Below, in pieces: positions 53,301 through 64,000 of a stretch of DNA of 64,000 nucleotides. The notes under the pieces are model-generated. The model was not told where the DNA came from, made no database searches, and saw only the letters and a list, made by a program, of their open reading frames with translations. Each line of letters begins with the position of its first letter. Within the stretch, counting starts at the first letter, position 1. Origin of the DNA: Castanea sativa (Eukaryota > Streptophyta > Magnoliopsida > Fagales > Fagaceae); the NCBI RefSeq assembly GCF_040712315.1, contig NC_134021.1, forward strand, positions 30,094,001 through 30,158,000. The letters are read 5' to 3'. Made by a program: the position numbers and the translations under genes.

Positions 53301-56246
53301 CCTGTTAGTGTACTTGAATAAGATGGAGTTGATTAATAACTTTTTTTTTATTTGATAAATAACAGAATTGTATTAATCAAAAATCTAGGTACATCAGGGG
53401 TGTACATGGTTAACAGTAAATCAAACTCTTAGATTACAATGATAAAGCATTTCTAAAAAATTAGAACAAGGAAAAAGATTAAAGGACGAACTCCACTCTA
53501 GCAAGGTGTGGAAAAGGAGAGATTTAAGTTCCGAAATAGATCGTTCCTTCCCCTCGAAACATCTTGAGTTTCATTCTCGCCAAATACACCATAAGACACA
53601 ATGTGGTACAACCCTTCATAAATCAATGCTCCGATGTCCACCGAAGGAACCTTGCCAACTCGAAAGTAAATCAGTAACACTTTGCAGCATAACCCATAGA
53701 AGACTATATAGAGTCCACACCATAAACCGTGACTCATAAACAATAGGACAATGAAGAAGAAGATGATTCACCAATTCTCCACTCTTTTTACACATATAGC
53801 ACCAATCTACAACTACGACACCCTTATGCCATAAGTTCTCATGAGTCAAAATCTTACCTAATGCGGTAGTCCATGAGAAGAAAGCAACCCTAGGAGGGAT
53901 TTTCGAATGCCACATAGGTTTCCAAGGGAAAAGAGTGTCAGGAGTAGAGGAAAGTTAGAAATAGTACTCACTCACTTTAAACCTCTTATTCCTTGCCCGT
54001 TTCCAACAAAGTTTTGTCCTGGCCTTCACCATTAAGAGGCATAGAATTGATAAGATCCAAAAAAGTGTAAAAATGTTCCGATTCCCAATCTTGGGCATCC
54101 CTAGAAAATTGAAGATCCCAGTGGAGCCTATATATGAATAGATTTAGGAAATCTTTCTTTGCTTGCTTGGGGTGAGTTTGGCCTTAGGAGAATTTATCAA
54201 AGGGAGGTAGACTAACTATGATAAAGAGTACTCTTTCTAGATTGCCAACATATTTTCTCTCATTATTCCCTATTCCCTTATCTATCGCTGCTCATATTGT
54301 GAAGTTGCAAATGGATTTTTTATGGGGCAGTTTCGGGGATGAACTTAAATTCAACCTTATCAAGTGGAAGCAGATTTATAATCTGATTCAAGTTGGCAGA
54401 CCAGGGGTGAGGCATCTAGCTTTGTTTAATAAATCTTTAGTGGTAAATGGCTTTGGCAGTGAATGGGGCAATTGGTGTACGAAATCTGTCATGGGTACTC
54501 AAGGTGTGTGTGTGTGTGTATATTGATAAGTAATAAGTTTATTGATATCAAAAAAGGAACACCCTAGTGCTCAAGAAGTGTACAAGGGGGTCAAACAATC
54601 AAGAACAAAATGAGGCTAGGAAAATTTGCTGGTTTTATTAAAAATGAGGGTCGTTCTGGCACCAAGGTTCATTTCTGGTAGGATTGGTGGTGCGGGGAGA
54701 GAGCTCTTTAAGATGCTTTTCCTAGATTATATATGCTGGCTCAGAATAAGGATGCTTCTGTAGCAGATTTTCTGAGTAGGAGAAATGGGCCAGATTCAGC
54801 GGGATGAGAATTTCTATAGGGTTTTAAATGATGGGGAGTTGGGCATGTTGGCAGATTTCTTCCAGCTGATCCACTAAACCAAAATAACAAGGGATGTCAT
54901 GCCAACAAAAGGTAAGCCTTTTGAAGTTAAATTGTATTACAAAGTGTTGAATGTAGGGGCAGCAACTCTGTTTTCATGGAAGCGTATATGGAAAGTGAAA
55001 GTCCTACCAAAGTGGCTTTCTTTGCTTGGACTGCAGCCTTGGGAAAGATTCTTACTATTGATAATTTACGAAGATGGAGGGTGCTAATTGTGAATTAGTG
55101 CCGTATGTGCAAGCAAGATGGGAGTCTTGTGACCATTTATTGTTACATTGTCAAATGGCTAGAGAGTTATGGTTATTTCCATTGTGTTTGTTTGAAGTGC
55201 AGTGGATTATGCGTAAAAGGGTGGTAGACATGCTGGCGTGTTGGAAAGGGCAGCTTGCTAGGAATGGTATCGGTGTTGTTACGATTGCTAGGACATTCAA
55301 AGGCTCGGAACACTCTACGGTGGATATGAAGCTCATGTTTTTATGTACTTTGTTTGGTTGGATGACTTCCTTTCATGGTAATTCAGCCTCCAGCTTATTG
55401 AACTTCATAGACAGTTGTACTTTTCTTGTTCCTTGATGCACCAACAGCATCTATCAATATATACTGTGTTGTTTCTTTTTTTCTTCTAACTAATAAAGTT
55501 TTACTTTTTTTAATAAGTAATAAAACTTCATTGAAAAATAAATAAATCGTATAAGGAACCAAAGGAAACAAAGCACACACGCAGTGTACTAAGGAACCAA
55601 CAAAATATCAAAGCTATATTGCATAGAAAGTACAACTATCAATCAAATCAACTAAAGAATTGAAAGTAAAAACACCCGAAGCATTGTCCACTCTAGCAAA
55701 GTTTATTTAATTTTTACAATTTTTTATATATAAATAAATAAAATTATTTAATTAATAAAGGTCTACTTATTTATCAAAAAAAAAAAAAAAATTGTAATGG
55801 CTCAAAATTAAATAGACTAGAGTTTCATAAGATAGACATAGGGAAAATATACAATTTCTTGAAGCATGCAAATTACTAGAAAATTATGAACAGCTGTTTG
55901 TTTAGGAATTAAAGGGTGATTTGAATCTAGGAAGCATAGACACTTCCTTTGAGGTGCTGAACCCGTGTTGTATCCGTGTCGGACACTTGACACACCTATG
56001 GAAACTTTTGCATGCGTGTCTCAGCCATGTCCTTTTTATAATAAAAAATAAAAATAAAGAACACGGCCGAGACATAAGAACAAGAGAAATCAAAAACCTT
56101 TTCAAAAAACAAAGAGAGCATTCATGCTCTGAATAGTAATAGCGCATTTGAAAATGAATAAATATCCTTATTCTTGGTTTGTATTCTAAATTCTAAACAT
56201 TTTTTAATGGTCATGGATTTGCTTTATTATCCATTAATATTCTTAA

Positions 56247-56293
<47 letters not shown>

Positions 56294-59200
56294 GACAAAT
56301 AAATGCTTAATAATCTATAGAAAGTATAAATAAAAAAATATTTAATAATTATTTAATAGATGTGTCTTGCCGTACCCGTGTCCTATTTTTTCAAAAATTG
56401 CCATGTTGTACCCGTGTTCGTGCTTCTTAGGATTTGATGAGTTATTTGGTGACTATTTAGTAGAAAAGGCAAACGGGGTTCTAGGATTTTGATAAGTAAG
56501 AAGAATAGATTAAACTTATGAGTTCAAGGTGACGTAGATGTGAGAAGAAACCGAAATCAAACCTGCCCACAATCTAATTTAAGACCTGCAGCGTGGACAG
56601 TAACCAGTGATCTCCAGCTTGACTGGCACTTCCTTCCCTTGCAAGTGCTAGGTGGAGGGTGAGGTTGTGGGTCCAAGACCCACAAGATGTTTGTGTAATC
56701 TACCAATTAAAAAAACAGCAAGGACAGTACATGTAAACGGTCACTTGAATAGTAAAAAATAGAGCAGAGAAAAGGAGAAAAAGAAACAAAGAAGGCCAAC
56801 ATGCCTTAATATTCAAAACAATCAATATTTTATTAGTCAACTCCATCTTGTTACGATACAATATCACACTTACCTATCAAAAAAAAAAAAAAAACACATT
56901 ACAATAACTCACTTATAAAGAAGATTCTAAGTATAGGGTTTAATTTGAAACTTCTACAAGTGTGGGGTTTAATTTGAAACCACTCCAAACTATATGGTTT
57001 AAAATGTAATTTACCCAAACTGTTTTTAACCCTATAATACTTATAACTACACCTTTAAAACCATATGAGTTATGCTTCAATTGGACCTCACACATAGACC
57101 CAATAAAATAAATCTTGAATGGATAGAACTCTGATCTGAAGTAGCAACAAATAGTGTTCTGTAACTGCATTACACAGCTTCCTAACTGTTTATGAATTCA
57201 ATATGTTTAACGTATACTTGACTGGGTGGCTGGGTGGCTGGGTGTGGGGATGTGTGGGTGGGGTATGTATATGTGTGTGTATACATGAAAAATAATTAAA
57301 AAATAATGAACAAAGAAATTGATGCAAGTGTTGTGACATGCATGAAAAGTAGGTAAATAAGCAATGAACAAAAGACATGAAATACTTGAAAAATATTTTA
57401 AAAGTAAAATAAAGGTCAAATCTGTTCCAAGAATCCCACCATCACATGAGATACAAATGTCATGTCTTATGTACTCACATCACATCCCAGATTCAACATT
57501 GAGAGTGTCCTATAGAGGTATCAGCTAAAAAATTTCCTTAGACATCATACCTCAAATATCAATTCAGCGGAAAAGTAATTAAAGATGAACAAAGAAATTG
57601 ATGCAAGTGTTGTGATATGCATGAAAAGTAGGTAAATAAGCAATGGACAAAAGACATGAAATACTTGAAAAATATTTTAAAAGTAAAATAAAGGTCAAAT
57701 CTGTTCCAAGAATCCCACCATCACATGAGATACAAATGTCATGTCTTATGTACTCACATCCCAGATTCAACATTGAGAGTGTCCTATAGAGGTATCAGCT
57801 AAAAATTTTCCTTATACATGCCTCAAATATCAATTTGATGCAAATTTAAGGGAAACTGCCTGAAGAAATAACCTTGTGCTTACAAATATTGCATCACACC
57901 CATGTTGTGATTAAGGGCCTCACACGTCATGGTTCATCCTGGCTCTAAGAATGCACCACATATAGGAACAGTAATAAGTTGCATTCACCAAAAAGGAGGG
58001 AAGAAAAAACACGAAAGGGGGTGACGGGTGTTTAAAAACAAAGACATACCAAATGGCAGTGATTAAAAATAAAAGATTAATAAAAAAAAATAAGGAAGAA
58101 AAAAAACACTATTTTTACCTTTGTAATTTAAAGGTCAAGCTAATATCTCCTTAACCTTCTAAGCATATATACCATTTTTCAATCATTGGATTCTGATTCA
58201 CATTAGACATCATCGAATAATGAGCCACCAACTGGACCCAATTGGAGAACACCCAAGCTCACTAATCATTTGATTTTTTATTAGAAAATATATTCATAAC
58301 CAATTATATCAATTGACACCATAACCACAAACATCACAAAAGGTATTTCCTGATCACAAAAGCAAATTCATCAAGCCTAGTAATTTTGAAATCATCCCCA
58401 AGACATAGCAATAAAATACCCATTTTGTGTACTAGCAAAAAGAGATTTATATTTTCTTCCATGCTTGCCTCTTGAGCAAATTTGATTGAAATTCACCATA
58501 GACTATGTTGGGGAGTTCATAAAGGGATGAAATGGAATAGATAAATTACAAAGGAATTTAATGGAATGTAAAGAAGAAGAATGAGGTATTCTTTTTCTAG
58601 CATGTGGGAGTTTATAAAGAAGTACAGGAAATGAAAGGAAATACATGCATACTTTTATTATTAAGCCCATTATATTATATTTTGTTTTTAAAACATGAGG
58701 ATTGAAAAAAAAGAATTTCTCCTCAAATAATAAGGGGAACACATCAGGCATTCAATTCCTTCTCACAAAACTCTCAAATAAGGGGGAATACGTGGAATAT
58801 CCCTTAAAAATTCATTCCATTCCACTCATTTCCCCACTCCCAAACAAGCTGATTTGATACTGATATCTTGGCAATTCAAACATCAAACCATATATGTATA
58901 AATTATTTTCTCCCACTTTTTTGTTTAAAGTGAAATGTCTCCTATTTTCACAGCTTATGCTTATAAAGAATAGAAATAATGTTTTGAATTGAAAAGATAC
59001 TTAGCATACTTTATGTGCTTTTTAGAGAATAAGACTTTTAGAAATGATAGATTTGCCAGATACAACAAAACAGAGTAGGGATTCTAGCCACACACTTTTT
59101 GAAATGATATCTTTTAAATTTGAAAATATGTGGTTTACAGTGGATATGTTCATTGAAATAGTTCAAAACTAGTGCAGTGATTATGAGTTATGACTATCAT

Positions 59201-60786
59201 GGAATCCCTAATCACAAAGTTGAACTGAAAGCTCCTAAAGAAGATTTGAAGGTTTGAAAGAAGTGCGAGTTTAGGGATCAAATAAAATGAGATTGCTTAA
59301 TGATATATTGTAACGATCCAAGGAAAGCGCTAGCCACATCTGCCCTATGCCTCAAAAGGACTAGTCACAATTGAGGCTTCTTGTAATTGTTAATAAAGCT
59401 CAATTCAACTCAACAGATGCCAGACGTGGGACACCCACACACATCACACAATCAATCAAATTGGGGTATTACAAGCTCCCCCACTAAAATCTCTAACATC
59501 CTCGTTAGGGCCACTTTGTGGGTAGTGTCTCCAAGCTCACACAGGGTTACATGTCATATGTAACAATCTAGGCAAAAGCGCTAGCCACATCTGCGTTACA
59601 CCTCAAAAAAACTAGTCACAATTGAGGCTCCTTATAATTGTTAATAAAGCCCAATTCAATCCAACATATGCGCGATGTGGGACTCACCCACACACATCAC
59701 ACAATCAATCAAATTGAGGTATTACATATATCATGCTTAGATGAGAAAGAAGGAAGAACCAGATTAACGTCTGAAGATAGGGATCGAAGGGAGGATTTGA
59801 AATCTAAATTGGAGAGGCTGGCAACCTTGAAAGAAATTTCTTGGAGGCAGGAACCAGGGAGCTGTTTGGCTAAAGGAAGGAGATAGCAATGCCAGATTCT
59901 TCCACAGGTTGGTGAATTCCAACAGGCGATCCAATCACATTGGTCAATGAGGTGAATGGGACGGTTTAGTAGAAGGATTCTGATCTGAGGTAAGGAACTA
60001 GATGGTTAATCTTTACGAATTACTTTACAAAAAAGACTGAGTTTTGGAGGCCAACAGAAGATGGGTTGGCTTTTTTCTTTCATAGCTGAGGCAGATAAAT
60101 TGGTGCTGGAACAGGATTTTGAAAAGGATGAGATAATCAAAGCTCTTAAGGAGATGAGGGGAGATAAAGCCCCTAGAATGAATGGATATTACTATTTACT
60201 ATGGCATTAGCAAAACCCAACTGAGGTTCAGACGCATTACCGATGCCTAGAGTTTCTTAGAGAGAAAAACAAAGGAGAAACCTCTTTAGGGTAGGGTGTT
60301 GAGTTGAAAATGAAATAAGCAAAAGCCTAGTGTTCATGAAGCCAAAGGCGATATATCATATATTATTGCTAAATTAAGAAAATTTATCTTACAATGTAGT
60401 TAGAAGAAGAAAAAACCCTTAAAAAAAAAAAGAATTAATTTAGACAAATCCTCTAGGCATACATGAACAAAAAAGAAATAGAATCGGGATACCTTACGGG
60501 CGAGAAGGCGATAAGCCCGTTTGACGTCAGAGGAGGAGGCATTGGGACTGATGCCAAGCACGCTGTACAGCTCCTGCTCCGCCGCACGAGATGATGATGA
60601 TGATGATGATGACACCACCACTGGACCCCACCTCCGGTACCGCTGCTGCTGCTGCTGCTGACTTCTACTTCTACTTCTACTTCTACTTATACTAGGAGAA
60701 GATGAAATCGAATCAAAGAAGAAAAAGAAACCACTGCTACTACTACTACTGCCAGTGCCAGTGTTGATGATGGCCGCCAATTTCAT
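50398..60786 (-). CDS. J-domain (DnaJ-like) protein, probably plastid or membrane targeted
   Basis: Three exons on minus: 60786-60493, 51625-51557 and 51012-50398, all GT-AG with phase-0 joins. The product is 325 residues. Residues 1-66 are a Ser/Arg-rich, acid-poor leader with homopolymer tracts (S6, F5, SR repeats, Q6, S8), compatible with a plastid transit peptide. The J domain covers about 70-140 ([20 protein letters not shown], then [10 protein letters not shown]). The HPD triad at 100-102 falls right after the exon 1/2 join, so Hsp70 stimulation is plausible. A charged linker (about 140-210) is followed by hydrophobic stretches near 213-239, 252-278, 282-300 and 309-320, suggesting membrane attachment. 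From memory it does not match NdhT/CRRJ. The specific family is unassigned. The first intron is 8.9 kb. Confidence 0.88.
53341..54180 (-). mobile_element. LINE 3' fragment with zinc-knuckle region, minus
   Basis: On minus, the C-terminal region of a plant L1-type polyprotein is readable: [20 protein letters not shown], then [18 protein letters not shown] (zf-RVT type). The element ends at 53341 in an A tail (a T run on plus) preceded by GTTATTTATCAAAT. It is 5'-truncated near 54180, where a plus-oriented LINE piece starts. Confidence 0.8.
54185..55515 (+). mobile_element. LINE 3' fragment, plus
   Basis: On plus: [20 protein letters not shown] and [20 protein letters not shown] (end of the RT region), then from about 54900 the zf-RVT region ([25 protein letters not shown]), broken by stops and frameshifts. 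A short reversed LINE 3' end (TTGATATCAATAAACTTATT on minus) is inserted near 54.52-54.56 kb, and another lies at about 55495-55540. Confidence 0.78.
55516..56600. other. Intron interior, no gene
   Basis: LINE 3'-end debris, an A-run at 55.78 kb preceded by TTTATC (a possible tail-only insertion without a clear duplication) and an AT microsatellite at about 56258-56289. Confidence 0.45.
56601..56730 (+). mobile_element. tRNA-derived SINE, second family
   Basis: An A-box-like CCAGCTTGACTGGCAC and a B-box-like GGTTGTGGGTCCAAGACCC precede a 3' end GTGTAATCTACCAATT-A(n). The flanks CAGCGTGGACAGTA and CAGCAAGGACAGTA match at 12 of 14 positions. Confidence 0.7.
56731..57305. other. Intron interior, no gene
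   Basis: Contains GATGGAGTTGACTAATAA on minus at about 56833-56850, close to AGATGGAGTTGATTAATAAC on plus at 53.32 kb, and short GGCTGGGTGGCTGGGTGTGGG-type and TGTGTG runs near 57.2 kb. Confidence 0.4.
57306..57840. repeat. 279-bp tandem duplication
   Basis: Units start at 57306 and 57585, both with ATGAACAAAGAAATTGATGC. They are nearly identical, apart from a few substitutions, an 8-bp CATCACAT slip near 57475 and a shorter end in copy two. Minus-strand frames in both are accidental. Confidence 0.92.
57841..59303. other. Intron interior, no gene
   Basis: AT-rich. No element borders or coding segment recognised. Confidence 0.4.
59304..59731 (-). mobile_element. Complete TRIM element with 5-bp TSD
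   Basis: LTR-like direct repeats at 59309-59473 (165 bp) and 59559-59726 (168 bp), each TGTAAC..GTATTACA, surround an 85-bp interior. TATAT flanks both sides. On minus, TTAGTGGGGGAGCT lies directly before the LTR at 59473, a polypurine tract, so the element reads on minus. At 418 bp it encodes nothing and depends on another retrotransposon. Confidence 0.85.
59735..60235 (+). mobile_element. LINE fragment upstream of the RT core, plus
   Basis: A plus frame reads [20 protein letters not shown] and [15 protein letters not shown], then after frameshifts [20 protein letters not shown]. These are the linker and first RT block of plant L1-type ORF2. It begins immediately after the TRIM and is truncated at both ends. 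Confidence 0.75.
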
Positions 60787-61288
60787 TTTTATTTTATCTA
60801 CTATTCTTTTTTTTTTTTTTTTTGACTGATTGAATCTGATATTATTACTTGCTCTTCAATCGAGTGATGATGTGATTAGAGGGAAGCTGCTTTGCTTCTT
60901 TTGTTGGACGTGGGTTGGGTTCAAGTTAATGGACCTTTGTCTGCTTTTTATTTATCAAAAATAGGCGCATTTATCAAAAATAGGCGCAGCCCAATTTCTG
61001 TTTTACCATTTCTACTTGACGTACCGCAAAATATGGATTCTGACCCGTACAAGTCTTTCATTATCACCTTTCATTTTGCCCAAACCATGTACACATTTTC
61101 ATAAGAGCACTAAAGCATTCTCATGTTATTTTAATACATTAAACTTTTTTTTTTAACACACTATTTTATAATACGCCACACCATATATCAGATGTTCTAT
61201 TTTTTTATCACTTCATTTAAATATTCTTTCTTAATTTTTTTTAATTCTTATTTTATTCTTTCTTTATTATTTATTAGGAGAAAAAAGA
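60787..61288. promoter_or_regulatory. Upstream of the J-protein gene
   Basis: A run of about 20 T lies directly upstream of the J-protein ATG. The promoter should lie here on minus. No convincing TATA was fixed. A 19-bp TTTATCAAAAATAGGCGCA word is doubled at about 60951-60989. Confidence 0.4.
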
Positions 61289-61636
61289 AAATTATTTGCA
61301 AAAGTTCAGGAAGCATATAGGAAGGATGTAGAGCGTACATTTAGAGTGTTTCAAGCATGATTTGCAATTGTACGTGAAACTGTATGGTTTTTCTATCATG
61401 AAACACTACAAGACATTATGAAAGCATGTATAATTCTTCATAACATGATTATTGAAGATAAGCGAGATCAAGTTGAAGTAGTGGACTTATATTATGAACA
61501 AATTGATGAGATTTATTGTACACCAATGTCGCATGAGCTGACAAATGAATTTATGAAGTTCATTCAAGTTCATCAATCCATTAGGGACCAAGAAGTTCAT
61601 TCTCAACTCCAAATGAATCTCATTGAACATTTATAG
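61289..61636 (+). pseudogene. PIF/Harbinger-type transposase C terminus, broken
   Basis: A plus frame reads AYRKDVERTFRVFQA, a stop, FAIVRETVWFF, then DIMKACIILHNMIIEDKRD and a C-terminal tail to the stop at 61636. The RKDVERxFxVxQAxFAIVR and ILHNMIIEDxRD blocks are signatures of plant DDE (HARBI1/ALP1-like) transposases. Only the last third is present. A GAGCACTAAAGCATTCTCAT word at about 61105 may be the element's left end. Confidence 0.82.
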
Positions 61637-62500
61637 CAATTACAAGGAGATTCGTGAAAACTATTGGTTTTGTTTATTTGTCTCCTCTTCTTTATGAAGT
61701 TGTCATTAAAACTTTTGATTTGGCTTATTTGTTTCATTTTGTTTATGAAGCTGCCATTAAACTCATTGGCTATGTTGTTTTGTTGTGTTAAGTTTAAGTA
61801 CCAATTAATTGTTTTGTTGTGTTAAGTTTAAATACCATTTGTCATCAAGGAAGTGGCAAGCTTAAATTTGTTGAATTCAATGGGTTTTCTGTGTGAGTTA
61901 ATGTTATTGGATATGAGTTATGTGTGTAAGTTTTCTATGGACTACATTAGTAGTTTAGTTCAATTGAAACAACTTCAACTTGACAGGTTGGCTTTTAGAT
62001 TTCATTTATAAATATGTTTTCGGCTTTTGATATGAGTCTTGACAGGTTCAAAGTTTTTATTTTAGTTTATTTATTTTTTGGAGGTGACAGGTTCTAAATT
62101 TTTTTTTTTTTTTTGAAGGTGGCAGGTTCATAGTTTAGTTTATATTTTATGTATATAGTTTTTGATGGATTGATTGTTTAGTTCGATTAAAGTGGATATG
62201 AGTTTCCATTGCATCTATCATTCTCTTCAAAAAATTCATGTGATCGATAAAGAAAAAAAATCCAAAAACATGGTTGTCACGAAAAATAGATTTCCAGAAG
62301 TATGACCATTATAATAATTTTTTTTAAATGCTTGTTAAGAAAGTATGGATTTTTAAAAATATGACCGTTTAAATAAGACGATTATTTGAAAATGTTACCG
62401 TTAGAATAAGATGAATATTTGAAAATATGACTGTTAAATACATCATGAGCCAAAAAGATTAAGTACAATGTGAAGCACCTAGCTACAATCTAAAACAAAT
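61637..62500. other. Intergenic, no gene seen
   Basis: T-rich. TTGTTTTGTTGTGTTAAGTTTAA is a doubled word near 61.77-61.83 kb. No right terminus for the transposase fragment was found. Confidence 0.4.
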
Positions 62501-62775
62501 CTCCCTCTATAACAAAAATCTCCCCCTTTTTTGTGACGAATTGCCAAAGGGCAATCAAGACTCATTATCAAAAGGAAGTGGTGAAGGCGACCGTTGAAAA
62601 CTCGCTAACTCTGCACATAAAGCTTGAAACTCTGTGAGGACATCCACCAAAAGTTGACCATAAGCCGCCTGAACGGTCATGACAGTGTCCAACATATGAC
62701 GAACGCTAGAATCATCCGAAGTAGAAGGTGAAGGATCAGCAGCAGCAGCAACAGTCGAATTTTTAGGATCCATTC
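62501..62775 (-). mobile_element. Copia element remnant downstream of gag
   Basis: On minus, a 72-residue frame starting MDPKNSTVAAAADPSPSTSD is followed by CACAAAAAAGGGGGAGAT, the purine-rich motif often found at the 3' side of Copia bodies. Protease, integrase and RT are absent between this and gag, so the interior is deleted. Confidence 0.5.
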
Positions 62776-63421
62776 CCTACAACATCATCAACTGACTTAA
62801 GAGTCATTGATTTAGATTTGTTTGTCTTGGGTAGGTCTAACTCATAACTAGAAAGATCCTACAAGTTCATCAACAGGGATGGAGTCCACATCCTTGCTTT
62901 CAGTAATGACAGTCACTTTAGGTCTAAAGTTCTCACTCAAAAATCTAAGAATCTTCCTAAAAATCTTAGGTTGATCATATATTTCACCTAAATTATAAAT
63001 AGAATTAACAATGTCATTAAGCTTAGCATAAAATTCATCAAAACTTTCATCATTAGACATCCTAATGCTTTCAAACCTAGATGTTAACTGCTACAGCTTA
63101 TTGATCTTAACTGTCTTTGTGCCTTCATGCACAGTTTGAAGAATATTCCAAGCAGTATGAGCAATTTTAACATTAGAGATTCTCTTGAATTCCTCCATAG
63201 AAACAACATTAAAAATAACATTCATAACTTTGCTATTAAAAGCAGTTGCTTCAAACTGAGAAATTTGCTACTCACTAACTCGAGTAGTGGGCTTCTCCCA
63301 TCCGTACTCAACGGAATTCCAAACTCTCTCATCAATGGATTTCAGGAATACTTTCATTCTTATAGGCATAGTTGTTTCTATCAAAGTGAGGTGGGATCAC
63401 AAGAGAGCGACCATGTTCCAT
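62776..63421 (-). pseudogene. Copia gag (UBN2-type), broken
   Basis: Minus frames from about 63421 (MEHGRSLVIPPHFDRNNYAY) through AWNILQTVHEGTKTVKINKL, SNDESFDEFYAKLNDIVNSI and ESKDVDSIPVDELVGSF. This is the gag polyprotein region of Ty1/Copia elements and would form the particle. Stops and a frameshift interrupt it. Confidence 0.85.
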
Positions 63422-63480
63422 AACAACAGGGGTCAGGGATCAACTCCTAGATCAACGGATCTAAATACTAGAGCTAATCT

Positions 63481-63492
63481 GCTCTGATACCA
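63481..63492 (-). mobile_element. Primer-binding site, initiator tRNA-Met type
   Basis: Minus reads TGGTATCAGAGC, the classic plant Copia primer site, two bases inside the LTR end. Confidence 0.9.
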
Positions 63493-63494
63493 CT

Positions 63495-64000
63495 TGTACG
63501 TTTTTAGACCCCTTAAACACAAACAGATTAACCTAGTTATTTAGCCAATTGATTAACTTAGGTAAGTTATTCAGATCTAGGTTAATACAAGTAAATCATA
63601 TCATTAAAACAGTGCAGAAAATAAAGAACACAACGATATGATAACCCAGGAAAACCAAACCGGTAAAAAACCTGGGGATGATTTAACCTAGCTATCCTCA
63701 GGGTAAAACAGATCCACTATGAAAGAATTGAAGTTTTACAATAGCGACTTAGACCACTAACATCCTATTACTATCTCAAGTAGAAAAATTACTACCACGA
63801 CCACGTGACAGCTCCGAGTCCATGGACTACTTCTTTTTCAGATCTACAGCATCCACAAGTATACCACTTGTATTTCTTGAAGTTCTTTATGTAGCAACTG
63901 AATCTATCATCAAGCTTTCGACATCAATCTCGATCTTGATAACCCTAAGTATGTATGAAGGCAAACATCTCTAGATCTCACAAGAGATTCACACATACAG
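63495..64000 (-). mobile_element. 5' LTR of a Copia element, cut by the window edge
   Basis: The LTR end (..TACA on minus) is at 63495 beside the primer site. At least 506 bp of LTR continue to the window edge, with no second border inside the window. Confidence 0.75.

Larger units (their letters stand above)
51626..60492 (-). other. 8.9-kb first intron of the J-protein gene
   Basis: The donor follows CGTAAG at 60493 and the acceptor TTACAG precedes TATCATCCTGATG at 51625. The intron holds LINE fragments on both strands, a tRNA-derived SINE, a TRIM element and a 279-bp tandem duplication, all listed separately. A truncated LTR-like block (about 52985-53340) with GTCTATGTAAGCCTGTTAG-type words is also present. 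No missing J-domain exon is needed, because residues flow directly across the join. Confidence 0.85.

Noticed and set aside
56833..56850. Inverted 18-bp match to 53322-53340 as ends of one large transposon
   Set aside because: Only a short match, with no target duplication and heterogeneous contents between.
50398..60786. Identification of the J-protein as NdhT/CRRJ
   Set aside because: The C-terminal half does not resemble what I recall of NdhT; left unassigned.
62555..62773. 72-residue minus-strand frame as an independent gene
   Set aside because: Lies between Copia gag and a purine-rich motif; best read as remnant of that element.

Overview
This is a nuclear genome window from a woody eudicot. 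The genes have plant-type introns, the sequence is AT-rich, and it is dense in plant retrotransposons, SINEs, MITEs and hAT/MULE/PIF remnants. The repeat types look like Fagales (oak, chestnut or beech group). That placement is from memory and is an inference. Every long uninterrupted reading frame outside the four host genes is transposon-derived or spurious.

Host genes. (1) GAR1, the H/ACA snoRNP subunit 1, lies on + at 1016-3692 in four exons. A telo-box, a CT tract and a TATA box sit directly upstream. (2) GDH1, NAD(H)-dependent glutamate dehydrogenase, lies on - at 12428-8469. It has nine coding exons that rebuild exactly the canonical 411 residues, plus a likely 5'-UTR intron reaching to about 15.3 kb. 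(3) A small conserved plant membrane protein of 88 residues lies on + at 49536-49874 in two exons. (4) A J-domain protein of 325 residues with hydrophobic C-terminal segments lies on - at 60786-50398 in three exons. Its first intron is 8.9 kb and carries LINE, SINE and TRIM insertions. Genes 3 and 4 converge.

Between the genes lie, in order: nested tRNA-derived SINEs just upstream of the GAR1 promoter (383-819); an AT-rich gap (4.2-8.4 kb); SINEs and microsatellites (16-19 kb); a MULE-type MITE (19.9 kb) and a hAT-like element (20.1 kb); two solo LTRs with 5-bp target duplications (21.3 and 22.7 kb); a foldback MITE, two more MULE MITEs and a non-autonomous hAT holding a SINE (23.4-26 kb); a decayed hAT transposase (30.1-35.1 kb); a Copia-type LTR (35.2 kb); a Ty3/Gypsy Tat-like retrotransposon (36.7-44.1 kb, - strand) with an intron-containing antisense ORF and an 81-bp tandem array; a third solo LTR (44.9 kb); local segmental duplications (44.7-48.8 kb); a PIF/Harbinger remnant (61.3 kb); and the 5' end of a Copia element running off the right edge (62.5-64 kb).

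The four genes show no functional linkage: nucleolar RNA modification, nitrogen/carbon metabolism, a small membrane protein and a J-protein. The notable biology is in the repeats. At least four tail-only retroposition events leave just an A-run between perfect or near-perfect target duplications. A retrotransposon carries an antisense spliced gene beside a young satellite-like array. A solo LTR has its empty site preserved in a paralogous segment of the same window. I found no undescribed defence or biosynthetic system.
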